NCBI GenBank assembly: GCA_029948255.1
Contig: JALIZF010001815.1
Coordinates: 62,001 to 126,000, forward strand
DNA from: Telmatactis stephensoni
Lineage: Eukaryota > Cnidaria > Anthozoa > Actiniaria > Isophelliidae
DNA: 64,000 nt
Direction: 5' to 3'
In this document: positions 39,446-52,515 of the stretch, piece by piece
How the letters are laid out: the number at the start of each line of letters is the position of its first letter
How positions within the stretch are numbered: the stretch's first letter is position 1
Program-made: the position numbers and the translations under genes
The notes under the pieces: generated by a model
The model's database searches: none
Told to the model about the DNA's origin: nothing
Seen by the model: only the letters and a program-made list of their open reading frames with translations

Positions 39446-42400
39446 ATGAAGCTAAGAATTCGTTTTCAAGCTCGTAGGGAGACTATCGAGGTCGGCAATT
39501 CACATTGTACCATAACAGATGTTGTGGAGATAGTTCGCGCTCAATTGCTATTAACGTAAGTAGAGTAGTTGCTTTTATGTCCTTAATTATGTAAAGGGAT
39601 CTCCTTTGTGTACCCGATTCGCGTAATTGTACGTGATTAAATAGAAACAAAAGGCTAATTAACAAAAGAGTGAACAATATAACCACCTAATTAAGGACGT
39701 TATGCAATCGCATTGAAGAAACCACAATATTATTTTGCTCTGAGAATTATCTGGTGATTGCAATCTTACACCCTGTGCAAATGCCCCTAACAACATCCAG
39801 CACTGCTGGCCTCTGGCCTCTTTACAGCCAACGATAATTTGTGTAGATTCCTGGCAATTGTACTGGTCATTAGTGGAGGTTCAACTGCACGTATAAATGT
39901 TTAAGTGTTCATTACTTCACATTTTATTATTTGATTATTGATGATATCATACATTGATATAAATGACATCAGATGATGTCAAAAAGTGTTGTATGCTTGC
40001 ATTTGAATTTGTCTTTCCACAGGTAGCCCAAGTTCACTGTGAGAGATGATTTACTAGAGAATATAGGGTGACTTTTGAGCGTACGATTTTTTGCCTTAAA
40101 TCTTAATAAAATTTATCAAAATACTCACAGTGTTTTCTTTGTGTTCTCAATGATCTCCTGTCTGAGTTTCAGCAATTTTCGTTGAGTTTAGCTGACTTTC
40201 ACTTCTCTAGTAAATCATCTCTCACAGTGAACTTGGGCTACCTGTGGTCTTTCTTGTAAATAAAATGTCAAAGTCAAAACTCATCAATATCATACAGGAA
40301 TGGTAATTTTGGACTGTCTTTGGATGGAAAGACACCACTTCCAACAGAGGAAAGTTTGACTCTCTCAGATCTTGGTATTGTTGGAGGTGACCTCTTGTAC
40401 ATTATACTGGAAGATAATAGACATACTGCTGCAATGTCACAGGTCAGTTCAGCTGAGATCCAAAAATCAATGGACATAAGAACTGGATTACAATGTCATG
40501 TCAGTAACCATGACAACCTCCCTGCTTTGTCTCATGCCAATATATCTGAAAAAGAAACAAGCTGCAATGTACCTGCTGATGATAAATATGCTGAAGTACT
40601 TTATCAGCTTTTAGAAATGGGATTTTCTCAGGTAAAATGGATAAAACAACTACAACACAATTAGCCCTTTCATCTGTAGGAAGGATTCATTTTTAGAGGA
40701 GCTTGAGGGAGGGCCTCTGGAATCTCTCAATAATAAAGCTATGGTAATATGAGCAACAAAATCACTCATTTTGTCTCGAAACATTGCTGCGAAACAAGTT
40801 GAAGAGCGATGCTGTGCATTTTTCCACCCAAAAACAAACTTGTCTCGCAATAAAATAGTTTGCTGCAAGTTGAGAAAGTCTGTTGCAGCAAGTAGACAGC
40901 TGCTCTACTTTTTGCAACAAAAAGTCAACTTGTCTCACAGCAAACTGCGAAATGGCTTCCTTTGTGTTTGTGATTGATCCAATCAGAAGTCAGGATTTAC
41001 TCAACTTGCAGCAAACTGTTTTGTTCTGAGACAAGTTTGTTTTATGGTGGAAAAACGTGCAGCATCGCTCTTCAAGTCGTTTCACAGCAATGTTGCGAGA
41101 CAAGTTGAGTGATTTTGTTGTTTTTTAGTCCTCCCATAGGTAAATAATTAGAGGGGTGTCAAAATGGTCAAGGCGAGACTTTATGAGACCTGAGACAAGG
41201 CATAGTTTTTCACACTTTTTTCACTGATTTTCTTAGTTTTTCTGAGATGCAAAAAAGTTGATCAAGGCTTCAAAACATGTGAAGTTTCACCAAAATTTTG
41301 CAGGGACCATTTGACACTCCAAATTTGAATCCACAAACAACAGCCAGCTGTTTAACTCAAAAACTAAGTTTATTCTTAATTTTAGCAATCTGCTGAAAGA
41401 GCTCTTCAACAAATACAAAGTCCATCTTTAAATGAAGCCCTGGATGTCATCAGTCAAGAAGAAACTTCAATGTCAACAGATGTAGCAAATGCTTGTTCAA
41501 ATAATGGTACACAAAATAAAAAAAGTTTGGACTCAATTTCCAGACTGTCAAATGAACTTTCTAAAGAACAAAATAGTGTTTGTAAGGAAAATGCTCCAAG
41601 CAAAGCAGAACAAGATGAGATCTCACAGACTGCAGCAATGAGTCAAGGGAATGAAGAACCATTGAAATTAAGAAAAATTGAATACACTCCAAAAGCATTA
41701 CTATGTCGTGATGGTATTCCTTACTCACTTCAAATGACTTATAAACTAGCAAATGTTGCCACAATGCATGAGGCTGTGTGTGTTGCTGTGCATGTTTTGA
41801 TGCTGGAAACTGGATTTGTGAATCATGATCCTGAGGTTAGTGGTACTGCCCATCTACCAACAACCTACTACCAGAATGCACAACAACCACAACAAAACAA
41901 TATCATTCCAACAACAACACCCTACTGACACTCACCCAACAACCTACTGACACCCTACCAACAGCCTACTGACACTCACCCAACAACCTACTGACACCCT
42001 ACCAACAACCTACTGACACCCTACCAACAACTTGCTGACGCCCTACCAACAACCTCCTGACACCCTACCAACAACCTATTGACACCCTAAAAATAACCTC
42101 TTAACACTCTACTAACAACCTGACAGCCTACCAACATTCTACTGACACTACCAACAACCTACCGACACCCTATCAACAACCTACCGACACCCTATCAACA
42201 ACCTATTGACACCCTACCAACAACTTACTGACACCCTACCAACAACCTATTGACACCCTACCAACAACCTACTGACACCCTACCAACAACCTACTGACAC
42301 CCTACCAACAACCTACTGACATCCTACCAACAACCTACTGACACCCTACCAACAACCTACTGACACCCTACCAACAACCTACTGACAGTCCCTACCAACA

Positions 42401-45400
42401 ACCTACTGATAACCTACCAACAACCTACTGACACCCTATCAACAACCTATTGACACCCTACCAACAACCTATTGACACCCTACCAACAACCTATTGACAC
42501 CCTACCAACAACCTATTGACACCCTACCAACAACCTACTGACACCCTACCAACAACCTATTGACACCCTACCAACAACCTACTGACAGTCCCTACCAACA
42601 ACCTACTGACGCCCTACCAACAACCTACTGACAGTCCCTACCAACAACCTATTGACAGCCTACCAACAACCTACTGACACCCTACCAACAACCTACTGAC
42701 AGTCCCTACCAACAACCTATTGATACCCTATCAACAACCTATTGACAGCCTACCAACAACCTATTGACAGCCTACCAACAACCTTCTGATGATGCCTGTG
42801 CTGGCTGGTAAACAACAGAAAATTCTAGTGAGAAAAATTCTGACTAACCATTTATTATTTGTTGGTTAATTTGAAGGGTAACAAGGTGGTTATCAGTGAA
42901 GAACCCTCTACGTCATCAAAGGATAATACCACATCATGTTCAATTATATCTGATCACTGGAAAACAGACAGTGGATCAAGATTTTTGTACTCCCACCCAG
43001 CTTGTCCTGGTTTGATTGGAAGTGTAGTGTGTACATCACTTGGTCCATATGTACTTGTTCATGGTATATCAATTCTTCTAAGTATTTTCACAGATATCAC
43101 TAAAGGCATGACATGTAAAGGAATCATTGATCAAAATAAAATTATTTCAATCAACTTCAAGAATACCAATTAAAGCAGACTAAGACCTCACATCTCCCTT
43201 TAAAAACAAATTAAGACATGAGAGCAATGTTATCAAATTGCATATTCTTCCTAATTTTTTTTATTAACATAGGAGAAGTTGACTTTTGATCATATTCAAA
43301 TTCTTTGTCTTTCAGGCATGTCAAACAGTCCTTCTTGTACTGAGGTACATCAGTGCAGATTACCAGCAGCCGACTTTGTCAAGGGCAACATTGATCTTAA
43401 ATCAAATAGTGAGTTATTCACTCTTCTATAATGAGGACGATTGTCTTCAACTTGGGTATCTTCAACATCCTATGATCTCTTTATTCTTAGAGTTTTCTTC
43501 AATCAAAGTATTACTATACTCATAATATGTACTTTTTAACTGAGTGGAAGGGCTCAATGACAAAATATTTTGCTTGGGGGGGGGGGGGGGGGGACTCCAT
43601 TGTAAAAGGATTGGGTATGCTTGTCAGAAATTTCAAAAATAGCCCTAAAAGATACCGGAAGTCTTTTCAATTTTAACACCCTAAAAGATACCAAATTGCT
43701 GATTTTTACCACTAAGAGATATGACGAGCATATCCGATCCTTTTACAATGGAGTTCCCCCCCCCCCCCCCCCCTGGAGCTGCATGCCAGTGAGCACAGCA
43801 AGGTCCCATCAAATGACCAACGGCCTGAATTCAAATAGTTTCCCATCTAGCCTGACTTTACTCAGTCAATAAGCATTTTATTATAGGATCCTTTTTTTTT
43901 CTTTAAAAAAGTGCTGAAAAAGACCACAAATGATCATAATTGTTATTGTCTGTGAATATTTTATCCTTTTATTATTTATCATCCATGATAGATAATCCTT
44001 TTCACTTTAAAAAAGACCCTGTAAAACAATTATAGTGCACAGAAATGAGCAGAGCTGGAAGGGTTTTCCAGCTCGCTCATGCAAAGCTGTCCATCCCAGA
44101 TCACATCATCTTTTCCAAAATGTTTCATTAAGAACAGACAAGCTAAAAGGGCTCCAGAGGCAACTATTATTCATCAAGTAATGTTTAAATTTCCCTTCAT
44201 TGTGTTAACTATATATAGATGCTGCAGATGTATATAAGAATTTACAGCGACTTTCCCTGGTTGTTAAAGATCAAATTGCATATCCCTTGTTATCTTCCAT
44301 GAGGCATGGTAAGTAACGTTATAGCAGACTCAGTTTTTATATCACTTTGAAAATGGCACAGTCATGGCAAACTTGGTTATATTCACTGCAAGAGATGAGA
44401 GTTTGGTGAAAAATGTTTATTGAACTACTGCATGAGAAACTTTCAAATAAGTCCCCCTATGGAGTGAGGTGGGTTGGTAATTCAGAGCTGATCTGGATGA
44501 CGTGAAGGTCAAAGTAAACTGAGCCTCGTGCAAGCTGCCTTGACGGATGACCTGGTCGTGTGCCCAGAGCTCAATACCTCAGTAATCTATTATCACTCTT
44601 AGTGATCATGTTACTATCATAATGGTAAACTCAGTGACAGGCCTAGTCCTTACAAAATGTTTCTGGCCTTTTTTAGAATTAAATTTAGAAGAAATTTATG
44701 GATTCATGGCTTTGCCCACAGAAGTAAAGGTGAGTCAACTTGAGGTTTATTCTTATCACCTGAAAGCCATTATTTGTTGCTGTGAGGAAAAACATTTCTA
44801 GGTCAGGTTTTATCATTCTTTTATCATCATCAGCACTCATATCCTGTACATCATGTAATGCAATATATTGAATCAAAATATGGTAGTTGACCAAGCTGGC
44901 ATTGGCCAAGTTTCATGTTATCCAATGGAGGCCAGTCACTTGTTTGTTCAGTTATGTCTTCTCACTGTTGTGAGTAGTTTCTAATCTCAATTATGTTGCT
45001 TCCCCAGCTTATGGTTCTCTGTATTTTACCTGTAAAAGACATCTTGAATATGTCTACGACATGTCGAGAGATACACACAATTGCATGTGATCACATTCTC
45101 TGGCAACATCTGTGTTTCAGAGATTTTGGTGAGCAATTCTGACATTTGCTTTAACTTTATTAATTATTCTGTATGGTGCCTTTCATTTATTTTAAGATAA
45201 TAAATAAATATTTTCCTTCAAAGGTAATCAAAATTGTTGCGTACTTCTTGCTCTTAGATTTAAGCTTGGGTAGTTCTTAATTTATCGTTCTGGAGGGGGT
45301 GCAGCATTATAGAAACTGGAAACCATCAAGAAGTTCCAGAGGATGGTTTGAAGAGTTAAAACTCTCTGTGTAAAGTATGTCTTTGTTCAAATTTTTATTT

Positions 45401-47324
45401 CTATTTTTTGCAGCATTATTGACTAAGGGGAGATACTCAACTTGGAAAATGGTAATGTTTTGTTTTGTTTAATATGTCCAATTTTGCCTCCTGCACCACC
45501 ACCTCCATCACAACCACCACCACCACCAACAGCAGCAACAAAAACAGCCATCATCTAATTCTTATTTAATCACTTTTCATATGAAAACAATCCTCTCCAT
45601 CCTAGTCCATTAGCTACAGCAGCAAAGCAATTCCATCTCCACTGAACACCAGACTTTCCCATCACCATCACACCACCACCACCACCACCAACAACAACAA
45701 CATACATGAATCACCACAAACACACCAACAACAACAATATACCATCAACCACAACGAATACACCACCACCCATAAAACACTACCACTGCTGCTGTCACCA
45801 CTAGCACACCAACATCCCAACCACAATGAACACACTACCACCAATAACACACCACCACCAATGCACCACCACATTGCCACCACCACCACCAATGCTGCCG
45901 CCACCACCAATACACCACCAACAGTACACCACCACCATGCCACTACCACTAACCAGCTAACACATTGCCACTACCATTGCTACCACCAACACACACCACC
46001 AATAGTACACCACCACCATGCCACCACCACCAACACATCACTAACACACTGCCACTCCATTCCCTCCATGCCTACTCCACCACCACCAACCAATGAGAAA
46101 CTCCTTATTCCAACAAGTTGGCCTATACCACCTCCACCACCTCCACCACCACTGCTATCATTGCAAGCAACCACAATAACACCCACAAGCTTGTAACTTA
46201 GCTTTTTCTTTTCCTTCATATTTCTCAGGAATATCAACGACATTATAAAGACCTTATTGAACGTGAAAGAAACAGACAGACATATTTCTTTCCACCAATT
46301 ATACCTGATCCCTCTGCTGGAATGTTTCCTGGCTACAATCCTCCTAATAACATTCCTGGAATAATTGGTACGTATAATTTATCCATAACGGTTTTTAGTT
46401 TCAATATTGTTTAGAAATTAGTTCAAGGTAAAGGGAAACATCATGTCTTCTTTGCAGATATTACTAAGATAACTGGAACAGTTTTCGTTGAAAACCAAAT
46501 TGTCATGGCATGAGGCTGTCTATTTCATACTCAGACCATTTTTTTGTATGAGTATGAAACTAGCCGTGCCGTACCGTGACCATGTCAGTGCCGCAGTGTC
46601 TATAAAAACATTTGAAATTCTGGCCATTGCATGCCTGTGCCATTTTCAATAGACGTCTGACAACATACACAGACTCAGTAACATACTGCGAATTAGCGGT
46701 CCTTGTCTTTTTACTAGTGACATAAGCATAAAATAAGCGATATAAGCAACATACATGTATACAGAGTCAGTGATGTACTGCCCATTAGCAGTGCTTGTCT
46801 TTTCACGAGTGACATGAGCATAAGCACAAGCAACATACTCAGACTCAGTAATGTACTGCTCATTAGCAGTGATTGTCTTTTCACTAGTGACATGAGCATA
46901 AACACAAGCAACATACTCAGACTCAGTAATGTACTGCTCATTAGCAGTGCTTGTCTTTTCACTAGTGACATAAGCATCAAGTACAAGCAACATACACAGA
47001 CTCAGTAATGTACTGCTCATTATTGTACACAGGAGTTGATGCCATGATATTTCAGCTGAAACTTAGATTAACGCATTCATTGGTTTCTTAAATATTGTAT
47101 CTTTCTTTACAGGTGGACGGCACGACTTGTTTCCAAACGTTCCCTTTATGCCTGGTGGAATCCATCCCAATCCAGGGTTTGTCCCTACGCCAGGGATTTT
47201 ACCCCACCCTCGTTTCGACCCATATGGACCTATACCCGACATGGACATCAATCCTAGACCAAACACAAGAAGACCAGGAAGAGGGCGTGGTAGAGGGGGA
47301 TTTCCTCCAGGCCCTTTTCTATAG
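39446..47324 (+). CDS. FBXO7: F-box only protein 7 orthologue with added UBA domain, 608 aa, 11 exons
   Basis: Substrate receptor of SCF E3 ligase; the human gene is linked to parkinsonism and binds PI31. Exons: 39446-39555, 40298-40631, 41386-41835, 42877-43063, 43316-43408, 44219-44308, 44677-44729, 45008-45128, 45414-45451, 46229-46367, 47113-47324; phases join throughout. In order: UBL (about 1-78, LTLSDLGIVGGDLLYIILED); a UBA-like helical bundle (about 132-175, LLEMGFSQ...AERALQQ...LNEALDVI) spanning the exon 2/3 junction; FP domain (about 255-425, VAVHVLMLETGF to DQIAYPLL); F-box (about 431-478, LPTEVKLMVLCILPVKDILN); Pro/Arg-rich tail with HPRFDPYGPIPD, as in FBXO7 and PI31. Human FBXO7 is 522 residues; I know of no UBA there. 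The MKLRIRF start opens the UBL fold directly. Confidence 0.93.
40018..40246. repeat. MITE, CACAGGTAGCCCAAG ends, direct repeat GTCTTTC
   Basis: Inverted ends of about 44 bp (CACAGGTAGCCCAAGTTCAC and complement); direct repeat GTCTTTC at 40011-40017 and 40247-40253. In FBXO7 intron 1, ending 51 bp before exon 2. A matching fragment lies near 19446. Confidence 0.85.
40748..41126. repeat. MITE with long inverted repeats in FBXO7 intron 2
   Basis: Left ATGAGCAACAAAATCACTCA against right TGAGTGATTTTGTTGTTTTT, with GAAGAGCGATGCTGTGCATT matched by AACGTGCAGCATCGCTCTTC. Contains several CTTGTCTCGCAA-type short repeats. Confidence 0.75.
41845..42790. repeat. 21-bp minisatellite (CTACTGACACCCTACCAACAA)n, about 44 units
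   Basis: Fills nearly all of the 1,041-bp FBXO7 intron 3, beginning about ten bases after the splice donor and ending about 85 bp before the acceptor. Most units are 21 bp, with occasional CAGTCC variants two bases longer. Two of the three frames of the 21-bp unit are stop-free, but the frame entered from exon 3 ends at a TGA, so it is taken as intron. Confidence 0.95.
43576..43773. repeat. Poly-G-ended MITE, second copy
   Basis: G run, then GACTCCATTGTAAAAGGATT; right end TCCTTTTACAATGGAGTT then C run. Same family as 20692-21071 but shorter; no target duplication seen. FBXO7 intron. Confidence 0.8.
45480..46195. repeat. CCA/CAA-rich low-complexity intron
   Basis: Long stretch of CCACCA, CAACAA and AACACACCACCA in FBXO7 intron 9. 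Thr/His- and Val/Gly-rich frames on the two strands are artefacts. Confidence 0.9.
46662..47031. repeat. Minisatellite, four and a half units of about 78-88 bp
   Basis: Units contain CAGACTCAGTAATGTACTGC, then TTAGCAGTGCTTGTCTTTTC and ACTAGTGACATAAGCATA. Located in the last FBXO7 intron, about 80 bp before the final exon. Confidence 0.92.
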
Positions 47325-47442
47325 ACTATTAAATTTCGGGTTACCTTTTACCCTGCCCTCGCTCTGACCCATATGGATCTACACCTGACCACATGTGTAT
47401 GAATGTAGTTGGTAGAACCAAAAAGAGAAGGACGTTGAGATT

Positions 47443-47448
47443 AATAAA
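47443..47448 (+). promoter_or_regulatory. Candidate FBXO7 poly(A) signal
   Basis: AATAAA 119 bp past the FBXO7 stop, the first canonical hexamer downstream on the plus strand. Confidence 0.5.
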
Positions 47449-47880
47449 CAAAGCTTGCCGGCACCAAAAATCACAAAAATGTCTCGATAATTATTTCCTA
47501 CTATGTTGGTTCGCGGGTTTTATTCTTACAGAACAATCAAATACAAATTACAAACTCGACCCCAGAAAATCGTCATTGTAAATCGTGTAGTGAAATATGA
47601 GCTGATATCGTGATCGACTCGGTTAAATGGTAAAATTTTTGAAAGTCTATACAGTTCGCCAGAATTTTATCTGATCTCGAATTACCTCGGCACAAATACA
47701 GTGCATAAAACTTGTTTGGTAGCGAAACATACCTGCAACGTGAATGAATCAGATTGCGAGAAAACGATTGGAGTGAACTGAACGTTGTAACATATACCCT
47801 TACAATGGTCCTACAGCTCATGGTTTAGTATGCAACAGTTGTAAAAAAAGAAAAACGTTGAGTCGTTAAGTAATTAACAA

Positions 47881-48029
47881 TTATATAATAGTTGGCATAT
47901 TACGCGCGCTCTGATTGGTCGAACAACCATGTGTGATTAGAGTACACACATAGATGGCGTCATCGAATCTTACGCGCGCTCTGATTGGTTGATTCCAATC
48001 AGAGCGCGCGTAATATGCCAATTATATAA
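47881..48029. repeat. Palindromic MITE with GCGCGCTCTGATTGG motif
   Basis: Left TTATATAATAGTTGGCATAT and right ATATGCCAATTATATAA are inverted; TTACGCGCGCTCTGATTGGT occurs at 47901 and 47969, with its complement near 47995. The same motif marks elements near 12477, 16763, 16892 and 25823. Confidence 0.78.
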
Positions 48030-48695
48030 ATTATATTCAATAAATGGCACTCTACAAAAAAATGTTTTGAAGAAAACCACATTTTCCGAATTTTATGGTG
48101 ATCTTGCAAATTTACGCCCGGAAAATAGCTAAAAGACATAAAGGACATTTAAATTCGCGACTTTAAATTTTGTAAGACGGAAAAAATACCTAATAAAGTA
48201 TATAAGCTTTTTTTTAGAATTTTTGAAACGCTTCAAGGCAATAATTTACCTCATATAAACAAATGCCTTGCTTTGAATCATGGTTAAAATACTTTATTTC
48301 ATTTATAAAATTCATTGTTTTCCATACAAATAAGGGTAATTAGTCTTTACCCATCCACTGAAAAGCTCATTTGGAAGGAAATAGAATGGCAAGGAACCCT
48401 GGAAGCTATCTACACTGAAAGATTATAATGCATGCGTCAATAACTGTAATAAAACGCTAATATAGCTACTTGAAAAAGTAAGAGGATGCAATATTTTTAG
48501 AGTATACGAATTATATCTGTGAAACGAAAACACGAACGGATCAATTTGGTAATTGGCCTAAATCAATTTTCGCTTCATAAAAAATACTGTACATGTCTTG
48601 ATAGTCTAATCATGTTTGCAATCAAAGGGCGTGTAATAACGATTGCTTCACTGTAATATACATAAATGACTTTCCCCAATTCATTATGTTGCAGT

Positions 48696-48909
48696 AAGGC
48701 CTACTCAGTCCCTAATATCGCTTAATTTCGCCTAATATCGCCCAAGATAGGCCTACTCCGAGCCCTAAAATCGCCTAATATCGCTTAATATCGCCCAAGA
48801 TCGCCTAAGACTGAGCGCCAACTCGAAATGGCTACAATTTCCCAATATCGCCTAAAATCGCATAAGATCGCCCAAAATAACGGCGATTTTAGAGCCCGGG
48901 GTAGGCCTT
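48696..48909. repeat. MITE with AAGGCCTACTC ends, second copy
   Basis: AAGGCCTAC and GTAGGCCTT bound degenerate CCTAATATCGC/CCCAAGATCGC units; same family as 15082-15346. Its edge is 27 bp past the NISCH stop codon, so it makes up most of the proximal 3' UTR. Confidence 0.8.
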
Positions 48910-48936
48910 GTTGTATATGACTGTCTTTGTCCTTCA

Positions 48937-51900
48937 CTACCGTGCATAATAATCCTTCCCCTTTATTACGGGCAAAGGTTCATCGCGAATGTCCGACCAC
49001 AGTTTACAGATTAAACTAAGCGACTTCTCTTTCTCTTCGTAAGTTGGTGCTACGATTTTCCACGTACTTTCTCTCACTTCCTCCGGTAAATAATGCGTAA
49101 TGACACAAAGTTCTCCCATGCTTGCAGAATCAAAGTCTTCGCGATTTTTCTCACACTCCGGAGCACTGGGACTGAACACCAGGGTAAAATCACACGCGTT
49201 AAAATCCGAGAACTCTATACGAGATAATGTCTCTACGTCCCGTACGTCCCATATTTGGTATTGCGGGTTATCGGGTAGCCCGGTAGCGAAAAGAGTGAGA
49301 GGGTAATTGGCGTGGTCTTCGATGCAAAGGCACAACGCTGAGTCCATAATTATAAGCGTGCGTGGTTCCTCGCGACCGGAGTCTAGCTCATGAAGAACCA
49401 GTAGATATACTAAAATAGTTACGTCATAGATAGACGAGCAGAGATCTGATTCTTGGCTGAAATTCGCGATCGCGTCTTTGAGAATTTCCAGCGTATCGTC
49501 ACTCGGGTAGACGAACTTGACACCGCTTTCCGAGTGCATGAACTCTGATTTTGGCCACGCCTTGTCGGGGCTAGTTGGCGCATCATAGATGCTGGCTGTA
49601 GAGCTGTCTTGGCGAGCTAACTTGTTTGTCGAGGTTTTGGATGAGAGTACGGCGTTAAGGCATTCTAAAAACGCGTTTGTTAAGTTGAAATCACGAGTTA
49701 TTAACGTAAAAGTTTCTTCTTTGTTGACGCCTTCCAGACGAACCGTCTGATCAAATAACCCTACACATACTTGTTGCAAACTCGATGTAGGAATGAAATT
49801 GTAGCTGATACCTTTAGAGGATCTGTCCTTCCCACTGATCTTGACAGATTTGTTCTTGCTGATTAGTAATTCATCTGATTTATCCGCTACGATGTAGACA
49901 AATAAGTTACTCAAAAGCACGCAAACTTGGATTTCTTTGGTGGGAAACAGATAAGGAGTGCAATCAGACCATAAAACATGCAGTAGCTTCTCATCTTCAT
50001 TGTCTGACCTCTGTGCAAATACTCTATTAAAGTATCCATCAAGACCTTTCCTGTCCAGATTCATCAGAGATTCCATACTATCAGGGGTGGTGGCCATGAA
50101 GAGGGGAAGACTATCCGACCCCACCCTTTTATGAGACTTCCGTAAACTAGACTCCACAGGAGTCCCCATGGGAGAAGTTGTCAAAGAATCACCATAGTGA
50201 TCAGAATTAGTATCTTTCTCAGGGGGTGGTGGTGGTGGTAGGGATCTGGGTTTGCTGTGGGTAACTTTCAGATCAGCTGCAAAGTGATCCTTCCAGACTT
50301 GAGCCAGCGATCTTTGTAACTGCTCCCGTTCGTCTACCGATCTGAAGATTAAATTCCAGCAAACAGAGTTATGTGTCTGTGTAGCCATACTCTCGACCTC
50401 CTCGCTTACTGAGTCGTCGTCGTCGAAAATGAGCGACAACCCATTACAACCGACAAAATCGCTCGTGTTCTCAAGATCAAAGACATCGATTCCTATAATC
50501 TTATTCAGTTCCCGCCATTTAGAAACGACCCACTGGGGAGTCGTTGGATTCGCGCGCACGAACGTAGGGATTGGCCAGTGCACATGATCTTCGTCGCATA
50601 AAAAGATCTTCGAATTCATAACAATTAAACTTCGGAGCCTCTTCGTTAGAATGCCGACTTCACGAACATCCGACAAGGAATCTTCCGGAAGCTCACGAAC
50701 AATCGAATACATTAATAAATCTTCGTCTTTGACGGCATCGTCTGCAACAGCAATAGATAAACAATTCCTTAACCTTGATAGCTTGAGTTCGTCGGGGTAG
50801 ATGAACGAAGGCACAGTGGTACTACGAGAGTCAAAGCTTACTCTTCGATACAAAAGCGAATTTTCGTCGTCTTTCGACTCTCCAAATGCCTCGTAAAGTC
50901 CCTCCAGGAAAACACGTGTTTTCTCAGGGTCACGTGTCAAGAACGTGAATGTCCCACGAGGTCCGTCGTTGCGCACTTCCAAACGGAATCCCTGATCGTA
51001 CAGTCCGATGACCACCTGTTTAAGAGCTCGCACGGACATGCTGTAGAAACAGTGAAGCACTTTGTTCATGTCTTTGATGGAAAGAGGATTCTTTAAAGGC
51101 TCCAATGAAGGGTATTGATATATATGAAACAGGAAGATGTTGAGGTCAGTCAAAACTAGACAAACCGGTAATTCGTGTTCAGGAAACAGGTATGGTAGAC
51201 AACCAGCCCATAATACCATGCGAACAGACTCCTGATCTTGTGCTTTGGACCTAAAATGAGAGAATAGTAAAACAACAGTTAGATTCAAATCTAACGTCTA
51301 CGGGAACCCTGGGTACGAGCGGATACACCCTTGGGTGTAATCTGCAGTACTAAACCGCCTGCATTACATCATAAAAAGGCCATGTACTCACAATAGAGTG
51401 AGTTAGCAAACACGACGCGACGTTAAAGAGGACGCCTCGCGCGCTGACGAATTTTGTTCGAAATGAAAGTTGACGTCGACGTCAAGAAGAGAATGCGACA
51501 AGTGAAATGGCGCCCTGAACGTGGCGTCGTGTCACGCAACGAACAAAGGTGATATAGAAGCTATCTGACGTCCTGTTCTCGCGTAGCGTTTGCTAAATCA
51601 GCCTAATATTTGAGAAACAGATATAGAAATGGATAAAACTCCAACGTCACCGCACCTTATCTCGTCTCCAACTTCTGAAACTATTTAAAAAGACAACGCG
51701 AGACCAACTCACCGATCGTGGTTCAACGTGCCCGCGTCGATAAAATCAGCATGCAATGAAAGATATGTACTATGAATACAAGAGTTACGAACACGATCGC
51801 GACCGTCATGGCAACTGTGGTCAGCGGTATTGCTTGCTTCTTTAGTTAGTCGTAAGAAATCTTGGAAGAATTTCTCCAACGCGTCTTCACGCAGCCCCAG

Positions 51901-52448
51901 ATGATTGGTCCAGACTGACGACGATGAGGAAGTGGTTTGTGAAGTGCTTGGGCTTGGTGGTGGTCTCTGAACAAAAGGGCTGCAAGGGTAATAGAGTAAA
52001 GAAATAAATCTTTCTAGTGTATTGGTCAAAGCACAAAAAATGATGCCCTGTGCCAGTTTAGATTGGTAGATAGGTTGAAAGAGGGATATCCGTCTTATAT
52101 GAGGATAAAACTGCTTGTTGCTAGCCTGTCTAGCAAGGACACCGCGACCAAACTACTGCGCATGCGCGAGTTTTCGCGGGCTCTACACGCGTCCGCGTCT
52201 TGACCACAGGAATCCCAAGCAATAGATTTTCCATATCATATCTTTGAGCTTAATGTTGAACATTGGTGCAAACAGGAAAGTACTTGATGCAAAAAGCAGG
52301 CATAATATACTACAAAGTCCTCAAACTGATTTTCTGGGGGCTAACTTTGGCTTACTATGGCTTAGTTTTCGGCGGCAAAGTACAGGGCAGAATGTTTTCA
52401 CTGGGAGCGTTTCATAAGTTGCGCATGCGTGATACATTTTGCCGCGGT

Positions 52449-52515
<67 letters not shown>

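Larger units (their letters stand above)
47325..48936. other. Intergenic region between FBXO7 and NISCH (convergent genes)
   Basis: Contains the FBXO7 3' UTR, a palindromic element (47881-48029), an AT-rich stretch without genes (48030-48695) and a MITE next to the NISCH stop (48696-48909). Confidence 0.65.

Noticed and set aside
41845..42790. CRISPR-like array
   Set aside because: Units are contiguous 21-bp tandem copies without spacers and lie in an intron of an animal gene.
45668..46243. Thr/His-rich and Val/Gly-rich frames on both strands
   Set aside because: Low-complexity CCA/CAA repeat in an FBXO7 intron.
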